From Shewanella denitrificans OS217 (GTDB lineage Bacteria > Pseudomonadota > Gammaproteobacteria > Enterobacterales > Shewanellaceae), in the NCBI RefSeq assembly GCF_000013765.1, contig NC_007954.1, positions 4,481,907 through 4,545,906 on the forward strand: a DNA stretch of 64,000 nt, read 5' to 3'. A program made the translations under genes and the position numbers. The notes below the pieces were generated by a model. The model saw only the letters and a list, made by a program, of their open reading frames with translations, did not search any database and was not told the origin of the DNA. Shown here piece after piece: positions 1 to 7,908 of this stretch. Within the stretch, counting starts at the first letter, position 1. Every line of letters starts with the position of its first letter.

Positions 1-3000
1 GTCACCGCATCCACCAATACCGATGCTGTTGAACCCACAGAGTTCAGGGTCAAATTAGCATTATTTCCAGCGCCGTCACGTAATGTGCCGCCATTGCTGG
101 CTAAACTGCTGATAACAATGCCGTCACTGTCAGCGTCACCGCTCTGAACTGTGTAGCGATACAATAAGCTCGACGTACCCGAACCGCTCTGGTAGCTAGC
201 CTGACGGCCAGTCGCCCCTATGGTTAACGCCAATTGCGGCGTACCACCTCCCGTATTGACTGTGATGTTTTCATCAAAATTAATGGTGAAGTCGAGGTTC
301 TGCCCGCTTACATAAGTTGCATTGGCAGGTACATTGACCGAAGACACAGTAGGCGCCACCGCATCCACCAATACAGAGGAGGTTGGTCCTACTGAGTTCA
401 AGGTCAAATTAGCATTATTACCAGCGCCGTCTCTAAGCGTGCCGCCATTAGTGGCTAAGGTGCCAATGGCAATGCCGTCACTGTCTGCGTCACCGCTTTG
501 TATTGTGTAGCGAAATAACAAGCTCGAAGAACCTGAGCCGCTCTGATAGTTAGCCTGACGAGTCGTAGCCCCTATGGTTAACGCCAGCTGCGGCGTACCA
601 CCACCTGTGTTGACTGTAATATTTTCATCAAAATTAATGGTGAAGTCGAGATTCTGCCCGCTCACATAAGTTGCATTGGCTGGCACATTGACCGAAGATA
701 CCGTCGGAGGGGTAATGTCAACGGGCGCCACTAGCATAAACTCGTTACCGCCACTGTAACCACCACCATCGGTCGCAGCATAATACGCGGTAAGCACAGT
801 GCTATTACCAGCTGCTGTCACAGTCCCGCCCTGAGGCAGGCCGGAAAAGTTCCCCGTTATGCTATCCACGCCATCGTTAACCAGCAGGCGGTAGCTATCA
901 CCTAATCCCGCTGTATAACTGTGATTAACATTCAGTGTGGCCGATGACACATCCACTGTGCCGTTTACTGCCACTGAGTCATAACCTGAGCCTAACACTG
1001 TCCCTGTAATTTGTGCCGTCAGGGCACCGCCCGACGCTATGGTCAAGTTGCCGTTGATTGTGATTGTGCCAGGTCCTGAGATCCCAGGAGATAAAATACC
1101 ACCACTTTGCACAGTCAAGGTATTGGTTGAACTTGTGGCAAAGAGACTGCCCGTACCTTCTAAGGTGCCACCCGATCCAATAGTGGCGCCAGTGGTGCCA
1201 CTCAAGGCACCAGTTAGGCTCAAGCTGCCGCCGCTGATGCTGGTAACACCGGTATAAGTGCTAGTACCCGAAAGGGTTAACTTGCTCGAGCCAGACTTAG
1301 TTAAGTTACTGCCACTACCTGTGATACCACCAGAAAAGCTGCTATCGCTGGTTTGATTAAGCGTAAGGTGTGCCCCATTCATGGCCAGAGTTCCCGCGCC
1401 AGAAAGTACTCCTATGGTTTCACTGGCATCGAGTCGCAATGTCGCCCCAGACGCTATACTGACCGCAGTGGTGTCTGCCATGGCCGCACCATTATCCAGC
1501 ACTAAGGTGCCTTCAGAGACAGATGTGGCGCCAGAATTAGTATTAGTACCTGCTAAAGTTAGGCTACCAGTATCGGTCTTAGTCAGAGTAGCTGTGCCAC
1601 TGACTATGCCACTTAAGATCAAATTACTGCCGTTAATGACACTAATATTCGTACCCGTTGAGAGCTCAATATTACCGGATACTGTGCTGGTACCTAGGCT
1701 GTAGGCATCTGCCCCCAGTGCACCATAGTCGACAGCGTCAATATTTCTGCCTGTACCATTGAGAAACAGTGGCTCAGGGCTAACCACACCTGCGGCAATT
1801 CGCAGTGCCGACCCCGCATTAACGGTAGTGCTGCCTGAGGTTGAGCCTAAACCATTGTTGTGGGACAACAGTAGGCCACCTACAGTGATTGTGGTCGCGC
1901 CCGAATAGCTATTATTGCCGCTGAGTTGTAACACTGAAGCGCCAATTTTAGTCAGGGTGCCGCTGCCGGAAATCACCCCGGACAGATTAATAATGTTACG
2001 ACCACCACCGCCCGTTGGGTTGAATGACCCGCCAGCGGCGCCTAGGGTGATGGGATTATTAATCGTTTGAATATTAGGGTTGAAAGTAGACCCACCGGTC
2101 ACCGTCATGGCCAAGGTGCCGCCATCTAAAGTCAAGACGCCGGTATTGGCGCCATCTAGGTTAGTGTCAGCGTCAATATCTAGTGTCCCCCCTAGCACAG
2201 AGGTGCTACCCGTGCGGCTGCTGTTAGTTCCGGTCAAGCGCAAGGAACCCGCCCCTGCTTTAGACAAGTTACCCGCACCATTAATATTACTTGAAATCTG
2301 CAATTGATTAGCATGGGTTAAGGACAGGGTAAAACCTGAATCTAAGGTTAAGGTGCTGCCGGCAATAGCAAAGCTTGACCCTGCGGCACTGGCGTCAATC
2401 GTGAGATTTTCGGCAATACTCAAATTCCCAGCCAGTGACATACTGCTAGTAAAGGCGCTGGATAAAATCAGCGTCTGGCTACCCGTAGTGTCTGCTAGCG
2501 CTATCGCTACAGCCTCACTGAAACTCACGCCATTGTTGAGGTTGATCGTTGCGGTATCTGTGGTGCTGGTGACATAGATACTGTCGCTGGTAACTGTGAC
2601 ATCTGCTGTGGTGCTGGCCGTGCCATCACTTAGGCTATAACGCAAGGCCGCATCTGCGGCGGGAGTATTGTTACTGTATTGAATGCGTTGCAACACATCC
2701 TGCACCAGTGATTTAGTGGCTGTGGTGGCGCTGCTATTAAAATTGATACTCAGCACGCCACTGGTATTAGTAAAGGTTGCGAAGGTTAAGCCGCCGCTCT
2801 GCAAATTAGCACCGCTAACGCTGAACAGTGCGCCGCTGGTATCGAAACCAAACACATCAGTGGTAATCGCTGTGCCCACCCGTTGCAGGGTTAAGCTCGC
2901 ACCCGCATAGTTACCGTTGCCGCCATTAAGGGCATCGAGTTCAACATCACTGACGCCGAGACTAGTGCCTGCATCTAAGGACACATAATTACCCACGCCA

Positions 3001-4082
3001 GCCCAAGCGACGCTGTCACCGTTAAGGTTGGTTAGCACAGGGGCGTTATTGCCCATAGTATAAGCTAGGGTATCCAGTCCTGGTGAAAAATTGATTGCGT
3101 CGCTTGTAATGGTAAAGGTAGAGACTGAGGTCCAATCCACTGGCGTTAGTGTGACTCCAGCAAGACCCGACAGAAGAGTAAAATCCGCCTGAGTTTTTAC
3201 TATTGTGGATCCTGAGCCGGAGGTGACGGTAAAGGTATAGTTTCCCGTACTGGCGGTGCCATCGGCTTCAAAGTAGACAAACGATGAAATATTCACCGGA
3301 CTAGAAAATGAGACCTGAACGGATGTAGCAGTAGCACCAACACCATAAAAAACATTACCGCTAGAGCCACCACCATTGCCACCATCAGCTACATCCGCCG
3401 TGTCACCATTGAAAGTCGCAGTCATGGTGATGCCATCACCGTTGTCTGCCTCTATATAGTTTGCTCCAGATAGGGAGCCACCGTCACCATCGAAGGTGGG
3501 TAACACATGCTGCCAATTTGCCAGAGCTGGTGCTGAAAAGGGAAGCCGATGCTCAATCGCGCCAGTACTGACCTCTAATACCCAGTCGCCACCAAACTGA
3601 GCATGCCCGGTTGGCGTGTTGGACGCCGCCACATCTGCGTCAAGTGCTGTCGAAATATAAGCTAGCAAGGCCTCACCTTTTTCACCAGACGCAAGATTAC
3701 AGCCATAAAAAAGAATGTCGGCTCTGGGGCTCAGGTTTTGCTTAAGTTGATTAAATAGATGTGGATTATTTTGCAGTACTTGTTGGTTTATCACGCTATT
3801 ACCAAGTTTAATTTCCCCGTCACTGCCGTGGGAAATAACATGCAATGCTTCAATATTTTTATAATCTTTGAGTATATCGCCAAGCTGCTCTAAGCCATTA
3901 GAGCTTAAATTCATCTCATGAATGACCACACCAGGTTTTAGGTCACGATAAAATACCGCTCTATCATCGACAGACTCATCAATAATCACGACTTCACGAG
4001 CCTGTTCTTGAAATGCCGCCACAGAGGAGCTCGTAGAAACGAATAGCAACATAATCAACAAAAAGGTGATTCTATGGTTCAT
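1..4082 (-). CDS. Large secreted DUF4347 repeat protein (N-terminal 1360 residues, partial)
   Basis: The frame is open from an ATG at 4082 to the left edge; anchors at 3511, 1730, 1250 and 350 are all in phase, so the gene continues outside the window. Residues 1-23 look like a signal peptide (MNHRITFLLIMLLF...SVAA). A DUF4347 domain follows at about 27-190, with its two hallmark stretches HVISHGSDGEIKLG and FYGCNLASGEKG. The middle (encoded near 1000-2900) is Gly/Ser/Thr-rich with repeated phrases such as GSGTLTKIGASVLQLSGNNS, typical of autotransporter-associated beta-strand repeats. The end encoded at 4-711 has two 118-residue Ig-like repeats starting near TVSSVNVPA. Such proteins are usually giant surface or secreted adhesin-like molecules; the exact function is unknown. 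The C-terminus, needed to tell a type I-secreted protein from an autotransporter, is not in the window. Confidence 0.85.
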   Translation of the reverse strand, partial: MNHRITFLLIMLLFVSTSSSVAAFQEQAREVVIIDESVDDRAVFYRDLKPGVVIHEMNLSSNGLEQLGDILKDYKNIEALHVISHGSDGEIKLGNSVINQQVLQNNPHLFNQLKQNLSPRADILFYGCNLASGEKGEALLAYISTALDADVAASNTPTGHAQFGGDWVLEVSTGAIEHRLPFSAPALANWQHVLPTFDGDGGSLSGANYIEADNGDGITMTATFNGDTADVADGGNGGGSSGNVFYGVGATATSVQVSFSSPVNISSFVYFEADGTASTGNYTFTVTSGSGSTIVKTQADFTLLSGLAGVTLTPVDWTSVSTFTITSDAINFSPGLDTLAYTMGNNAPVLTNLNGDSVAWAGVGNYVSLDAGTSLGVSDVELDALNGGNGNYAGASLTLQRVGTAITTDVFGFDTSGALFSVSGANLQSGGLTFATFTNTSGVLSINFNSSATTATKSLVQDVLQRIQYSNNTPAADAALRYSLSDGTASTTADVTVTSDSIYVTSTTDTATINLNNGVSFSEAVAIALADTTGSQTLILSSAFTSSMSLAGNLSIAENLTIDASAAGSSFAIAGSTLTLDSGFTLSLTHANQLQISSNINGAGNLSKAGAGSLRLTGTNSSRTGSTSVLGGTLDIDADTNLDGANTGVLTLDGGTLAMTVTGGSTFNPNIQTINNPITLGAAGGSFNPTGGGGRNIINLSGVISGSGTLTKIGASVLQLSGNNSYSGATTITVGGLLLSHNNGLGSTSGSTTVNAGSALRIAAGVVSPEPLFLNGTGRNIDAVDYGALGADAYSLGTSTVSGNIELSTGTNISVINGSNLILSGIVSGTATLTKTDTGSLTLAGTNTNSGATSVSEGTLVLDNGAAMADTTAVSIASGATLRLDASETIGVLSGAGTLAMNGAHLTLNQTSDSSFSGGITGSGSNLTKSGSSKLTLSGTSTYTGVTSISGGSLSLTGALSGTTGATIGSGGTLEGTGSLFATSSTNTLTVQSGGILSPGISGPGTITINGNLTIASGGALTAQITGTVLGSGYDSVAVNGTVDVSSATLNVNHSYTAGLGDSYRLLVNDGVDSITGNFSGLPQGGTVTAAGNSTVLTAYYAATDGGGYSGGNEFMLVAPVDITPPTVSSVNVPANATYVSGQNLDFTINFDENITVNTGGGTPQLALTIGATTRQANYQSGSGSSSLLFRYTIQSGDADSDGIAIGTLATNGGTLRDGAGNNANLTLNSVGPTSSVLVDAVAPTVSSVNVPANATYVSGQNLDFTINFDENITVNTGGGTPQLALTIGATGRQASYQSGSGTSSLLYRYTVQSGDADSDGIVISSLASNGGTLRDGAGNNANLTLNSVGSTASVLVDAV
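4..711 (-). repeat. Two tandem 354-bp coding repeats
   Basis: The stretches at 4-357 and 358-711 are near copies with a period of 354 bp, exactly 118 codons. Anchors are accgcatccaccaata at 4 and 358, and tgcccgct at 301 and 655. They encode Ig-like repeats of the large protein and probably continue beyond the left edge. Confidence 0.85.
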
Positions 4083-4254
4083 ATATAGACTCGCAAAGTT
4101 AGGATTCGATTAATTTAGCTCTGTCATTCCTTTGGCAGACCATGTATAGATATCAATAGTTTAAACCGTTAAGTATACGGTGTTATTATCATGTTTAGAA
4201 ACATAAACCATCTATAGGGATAGTTTATGTCAGAACCTTGGAAGCTTTATAAAC

Positions 4255-4851
4255 TTATCCCTTTGGAGGATATGCTCCTTGAAGCGCTATTATAAAGTTA
4301 ATCGCCAAGAAAGGTTGCTCAATAACCACAGGCCGACCCGCCCCCATCATCGCAGTATTTCCACTAACATTGACTGTCGTACTGGTATTCACAGGCAATA
4401 ACGTGGTATCTGGTGACGTGCTGTATGCATTAAGTGGGATCAATCCGCTTAGCACTTGTGCAGGAACAGTTGTAGGTCCAGGGATAGCCGTATCCCCCTT
4501 AGCCGATGAGGCGCTCATCTTTACATTGACCTCCCCGGTTGCTTTCAAATCTACCATATGAGCATGTGCGGGAAGCTGAGCACTAGTCAATGAAACATAT
4601 TCCGTGCCTCCTCTTTGCCCCAACGCTTTACTGGATAACCCCGCACCTGTTCCCACATGAACAGGCACCCGGCCACGCAAGTCGGGAAGAGCAAAACTAA
4701 CCCCTTGAGTCCCACCATAGACATAACCTAATAGTGAAAATAAGGCTTGGTTTTCTGCTATTGGTAATAGTTGCCCATTACAAAAGGCCCAATACTGAGG
4801 GGCGTAACTCCCTGCAAACATGCGGATCTCACCGATAAATGGATCTGGCAT
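4255..4851 (-). CDS. Phage tail-collar / microcystin-dependent-protein (Mdp) family protein
   Basis: This is a 198-residue protein. Its start matches the tail-collar domain: EIRMFAGSYAPQYWAFCNGQ, then LLPIAENQALFSLLGYVYGG and FALPDLRGRVPVH, with GGTEYVSLTSAQLPAHAH following. These are the usual hallmarks of the Mdp/tail-collar family (about 170-200 residues), originally linked to phage tail fibres and often found as free-standing bacterial genes, sometimes in sets of three. Here it is a single copy with no other phage gene, between the giant repeat protein and the NRPS cluster. It has no signal peptide. The role is unknown; I infer a structural or adhesive protein and do not call a prophage. 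Confidence 0.8.
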   Translation of the reverse strand: MPDPFIGEIRMFAGSYAPQYWAFCNGQLLPIAENQALFSLLGYVYGGTQGVSFALPDLRGRVPVHVGTGAGLSSKALGQRGGTEYVSLTSAQLPAHAHMVDLKATGEVNVKMSASSAKGDTAIPGPTTVPAQVLSGLIPLNAYSTSPDTTLLPVNTSTTVNVSGNTAMMGAGRPVVIEQPFLAINFIIALQGAYPPKG

Positions 4852-5096
4852 TATTTCGCTCCTTATAAAAGATCATAATTTAGTTAGCAAAAACCATAAA
4901 GTAAATGTTTTTAAAACAAATTTAAATCACTACTTGGAAAGCAATGATCCCTGCCATGAATTTATTTCAGAGGATACAGAGAGTATAGGGACGAAAGTAT
5001 TACAGCTTATTACAGGGAGACTTCGGTTGTAGTGCGCCACTCATCTGAGCCGATGGAAACCATAGTGTCTTCGCCTGAGTTGAGGTTATCTCTCGC

Positions 5097-6185
5097 TTAC
5101 AAACTTTCCGTAAAAAGATATGTCGCAGACACGACTAAATTGCCCAAGCTTAACATCACAAATGAAGCCACCCTTAATACCGAGAAGTGAGTGCCAATAA
5201 CATCACGCATTACTGTGCTCTGAATACGGCTATCTGTGAGAATAAAAACATGAGGATGCAGCATGAAGAACAATGCACATACAGCCAATAGCAACCCCAT
5301 TGAAGGAGCCAGCATCATGCCGACACAACACACGAGTATCAGCGTATACATTGCGGCAGGTCCACTAATGAAAGGTGCCTTACCAATAGCTAGGCTGACA
5401 AAGCTACCAATGAAGTAAAGACTACCAACAGCCAACAACGCATAAACGATACCATCACCGCCAAATTCAGCTTGTATTTTCGGCATCGCATAACTTTCCA
5501 GCGCTCCTGTAGCAAAGTTCATAAGTAACAACAGTAAGATGTACCACAAGTTATTCAGTTGACTTAAATGTTGGCGTAAGATCCCAACAACCTGAGCAGG
5601 GCGAATTTGTCGACTAGACTGACTGGCGTTAAATAAGTTCCTTAATTGAAGCTTAACAGCGATACCGGCCAACAATAATAAAAACAACATAACAACCAAT
5701 AGTTGCGTTATCTCATAGCCGCCATAAAACAGTAAATGAACTCCAGCAGGGATCAACAGTGATAATGCTAATATCAATTGATTGAGCCAATTTCCGCGGG
5801 CTAAATTACCGTTTTGACTCCCCTCTATCACTGCCGCTTTTAAACATAACTGCACCGCGACCACCACACAAGAAGCCACCAATGTAAAACTGCATGCTAT
5901 CAAGATAAGACTTTGTGGTGGAACAATCAGCAGCCAAAGAGCCATAGCACTGAGAGTCGCCATTCCCCATAGCGTGATATCACGATATCGCCCTCTGTCA
6001 ATATGATGACCCAAGACAAATGGAATGACTGTTGAGGCAATCGACGAGCAGAATAAGAATAACCCATAGTCACTGTTCGCCACCTCGGCTTCAGACATTC
6101 GCGCCAACAAATAAAAGCGGATTAGTCCGACAATACTCAAAATGACCAGCTGCACCAAGGCCAATACTACAAACCAACGTTTCAC
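5097..6185 (-). CDS. MFS transporter, last gene of the NRPS cluster
   Basis: The 362-residue protein is almost wholly hydrophobic, with about ten to twelve predicted membrane segments beginning at residue 3. A charged loop HHIDRGRYRD after segment 2 fits the MFS loop 2-3 motif. It is shorter than the usual 390-420 residues. The start is GTG at 6185, and its GTGA overlaps the stop of a 33-codon ORF upstream, which suggests translational coupling. Placed at the end of the biosynthetic operon, it is likely an exporter for the product or an intermediate; the substrate is unknown. The cluster also encodes an RND pump, so the two may act on different membranes or on different forms of the product. 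Confidence 0.75.
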   Translation of the reverse strand: MKRWFVVLALVQLVILSIVGLIRFYLLARMSEAEVANSDYGLFLFCSSIASTVIPFVLGHHIDRGRYRDITLWGMATLSAMALWLLIVPPQSLILIACSFTLVASCVVVAVQLCLKAAVIEGSQNGNLARGNWLNQLILALSLLIPAGVHLLFYGGYEITQLLVVMLFLLLLAGIAVKLQLRNLFNASQSSRQIRPAQVVGILRQHLSQLNNLWYILLLLLMNFATGALESYAMPKIQAEFGGDGIVYALLAVGSLYFIGSFVSLAIGKAPFISGPAAMYTLILVCCVGMMLAPSMGLLLAVCALFFMLHPHVFILTDSRIQSTVMRDVIGTHFSVLRVASFVMLSLGNLVVSATYLFTESL

Positions 6186-6283
6186 GGAGAATTAACGTCC
6201 TTTAAAAAGGGCAATGCAAAGGTCAAAATAACCGTCACAGCGATTAACCAAACAACATCCAGCGATAGTCTAAACATATCCAT
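6182..6283 (-). CDS. Small membrane peptide ORF (33 aa), coupled to the MFS gene
   Basis: ATG at 6283 opens a 33-codon frame (MDMFRLSLDVVWLIAVTVIL..., ending LKDVNSP) that consists mostly of one hydrophobic segment with charged ends. Its TGA overlaps the GTG start of the MFS gene by four bases (GTGA). The length, single predicted membrane span and overlap suggest a real translated leader or a small MFS partner. There is only a weak purine-rich site upstream. I recognise no family. Confidence 0.4.
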   Translation of the reverse strand: MDMFRLSLDVVWLIAVTVILTFALPFLKDVNSP

Positions 6284-6288
6284 TGCCG

Positions 6289-6443
6289 TTAACGCTCATT
6301 TTCAGCGATATCAGACTTATCTTGTACCGCCATCCACATACGTTTTAGAGTGTTAACCCGATAAAATAAATCAATAGTTTCCGCGCAAAGTGATGTCTAG
6401 CTTGACTGTGCATCAATTTCAACTCACCCGCAGCGAACTTCAT
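6289..6443 (-). pseudogene. Probable frameshifted small gene between DUF3703 and MFS genes
   Basis: ATG at 6443 overlaps the stop of the DUF3703 gene (TAATG) and begins a frame MKFAAGELKLMHSQARHHFA that continues to a stop at 6345 after 32 residues. A second frame, open from 6396 to a TAA at 6289, reads ETIDLFYRVNTLKRMWMAVQ and ends DIAENER, which looks much more protein-like than the end of the first frame. Joining the frames at TTTGCGCGGAA, where loss of one GC unit restores the phase, would give a protein of about 50 residues. I infer a slipped-dinucleotide frameshift. Alternatives are two separate short peptides, or no gene at all. Confidence 0.4.
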
Positions 6444-6784
6444 TAGAAATATTCCTGCAAGATCTCTGGAATGGTCAATTTGTCGAAAAAGCCATGGTTA
6501 GAATCACCGGGATTACCATTGGGTTGAGTCCCTGCCAGCATAGGTGCTGTGGCAAACGCCATAAAACAGCGAAACATCTGTACCCTTACCTCTTTAAGGT
6601 TTCCATTTTTGAAGCCCACCAGTAACATCCTCCAATGGATCTTCAAATGTTGCAGATAGCTATTTTTACTTAAAATATGGCAATAACCCAAGTCCGTCAT
6701 AGCCTGTTGATAATTACCTTTTTTCAGATTTTTCTTGGCGCTACGATAATAAAGATCATAACCCTGTTGTTGTTTTTTGTTCAT
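6443..6784 (-). CDS. DUF3703-like protein
   Basis: This is a 113-residue soluble protein. Its helical first half (YYRSAKKNLKKGNYQQAMTD, then HLKIHWRMLLVG) and its end (GNPGDSNHGFFDKLTIPEIL) resemble DUF3703, a short family with a conserved GNTGG-like and a Pro-Ile-Pro-like C-terminal part. The function of the family is unknown. The start lies 2 bp after the upstream acyltransferase gene and the stop overlaps the next ATG, so it is part of the cluster operon. Confidence 0.6.
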   Translation of the reverse strand: MNKKQQQGYDLYYRSAKKNLKKGNYQQAMTDLGYCHILSKNSYLQHLKIHWRMLLVGFKNGNLKEVRVQMFRCFMAFATAPMLAGTQPNGNPGDSNHGFFDKLTIPEILQEYF

Positions 6785-6786
6785 CG

Positions 6787-7908
6787 TTATACCTTCATCT
6801 CAGTCATTACTTTCGCCCCTAGTGTGTTGAACAATTTGCCCAACAATCTCCACCCCAAACGTCTCCATGGTGAAAGGTGCTCAACTAATACGTGATCGTA
6901 TTCCATTGCTGCCCTCGCGCCGCGACGACGTTTAAACTCCCCCACGCCAGAGCTTAGGTGCAAGGGTTTGGCACCAGCCTGCGCCAAAAAAACCAATTGC
7001 CGTATACAGGCACGATAAATGCCTTTTTCACCGTCGTGATCATCGTGACCAACCAATCCACTGTAAATCATATCATCGGTTTCAAAGTAGGAAATAAACC
7101 CCGACAGTTCACCATTTTGTTTCACAGCCAATAACTTAAAGCTGTCACAATAAATAGCCAATGACTCAAACCACTTCTCACTATAATCAGCACTCAGGTG
7201 CGAATACTTATTGACGTAAACACTCCGATAAAAACCACGTAGCTGTTGCGCGGTCTGTTTATCAACTTGAATGAAGGGTTCGAAAGTCACTTTCCCTTGA
7301 TCCAGCAACTTGGCGTCAGCCTTCAAGGTACTGCGGATCTTAACCGCCTTTTTGCCTACCTCTTCGAGAACCTCAGGCCGCCAGATGTATATCTGCCGAG
7401 CTAACAATCGCAGCACATTACTGGTAGGGAAGCGCTCTATGCCCTTAATGCAAATCGCATGATTGGGAAAATCTTGCGTCAGCCGTGCGGTCACCTTTTG
7501 CAACTGCTCATCAGTCAAATTTAATGAAGGGTTATTCGGTAACAGATTATTATTCAAGTAAACGACCTTGTTGATACCAAATCGAGTCAACAGCCACTTT
7601 AACCCACCAAGCAATACCAACAATGGATAACGGATCCGTTTTTGTCTCATGGTTTTAACAAAATCAATATTGTAATCCACGTAAAAAATCAGTGGTGACG
7701 ACAGATACATCCCTCCACTGTCACCATTATTGACGACTAGCGGTATCATCTTCCCATCAATATTCAATACCAAGGGCTGTTGCAGGCAGTTTTCAATAAA
7801 AGGGCTTACTCCCTCTTTAAGGTAACCGTGGAATAAACCGACAAGCCCCTTGTCGCCACAATCGGACATTTGCTCAACGTCCATCATCATGATCTGATTC
7901 ATCGGCAA
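6787..7908 (-). CDS. GNAT-fold acyltransferase (FemAB/BioF2-like)
   Basis: The protein has 373 residues. The C-terminal half (about 205-345) has the GNAT/FemAB look: FYRSVYVNKYSHL, a beta strand ending FISYFETDD, and HLSSGVGEFKRRRGARAAME, a stretch common in the CelD/BcsL-type acetyltransferase (PF13480-like) group. The N-terminal half is not recognised. Its first 10 bases overlap the end of the NRPS gene, so it is co-translated with it. In this setting it probably acylates or aminoacylates the NRPS product or an intermediate; the donor (acyl-CoA, acyl-carrier or aminoacyl-tRNA) cannot be told from sequence. Confidence 0.6.
   Translation of the reverse strand: MPMNQIMMMDVEQMSDCGDKGLVGLFHGYLKEGVSPFIENCLQQPLVLNIDGKMIPLVVNNGDSGGMYLSSPLIFYVDYNIDFVKTMRQKRIRYPLLVLLGGLKWLLTRFGINKVVYLNNNLLPNNPSLNLTDEQLQKVTARLTQDFPNHAICIKGIERFPTSNVLRLLARQIYIWRPEVLEEVGKKAVKIRSTLKADAKLLDQGKVTFEPFIQVDKQTAQQLRGFYRSVYVNKYSHLSADYSEKWFESLAIYCDSFKLLAVKQNGELSGFISYFETDDMIYSGLVGHDDHDGEKGIYRACIRQLVFLAQAGAKPLHLSSGVGEFKRRRGARAAMEYDHVLVEHLSPWRRLGWRLLGKLFNTLGAKVMTEMKV

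Noticed and set aside
4..711. Repeats at the left edge as a CRISPR array
   Set aside because: The repeats are 354 bp long with no short spacers, and they are in frame with the large protein, so they are coding repeats.
322..2910. Several rightward ORFs of 60-107 codons, such as 1381-1704 and 2683-2910
   Set aside because: They are antisense to the repeat-rich coding frame, have low-complexity Val/Pro/Leu composition and no ribosome sites.
4255..4851. Mdp-like gene as part of a prophage
   Set aside because: No other phage structural, replication or lysis genes are nearby; tail-collar proteins occur alone in many bacteria.
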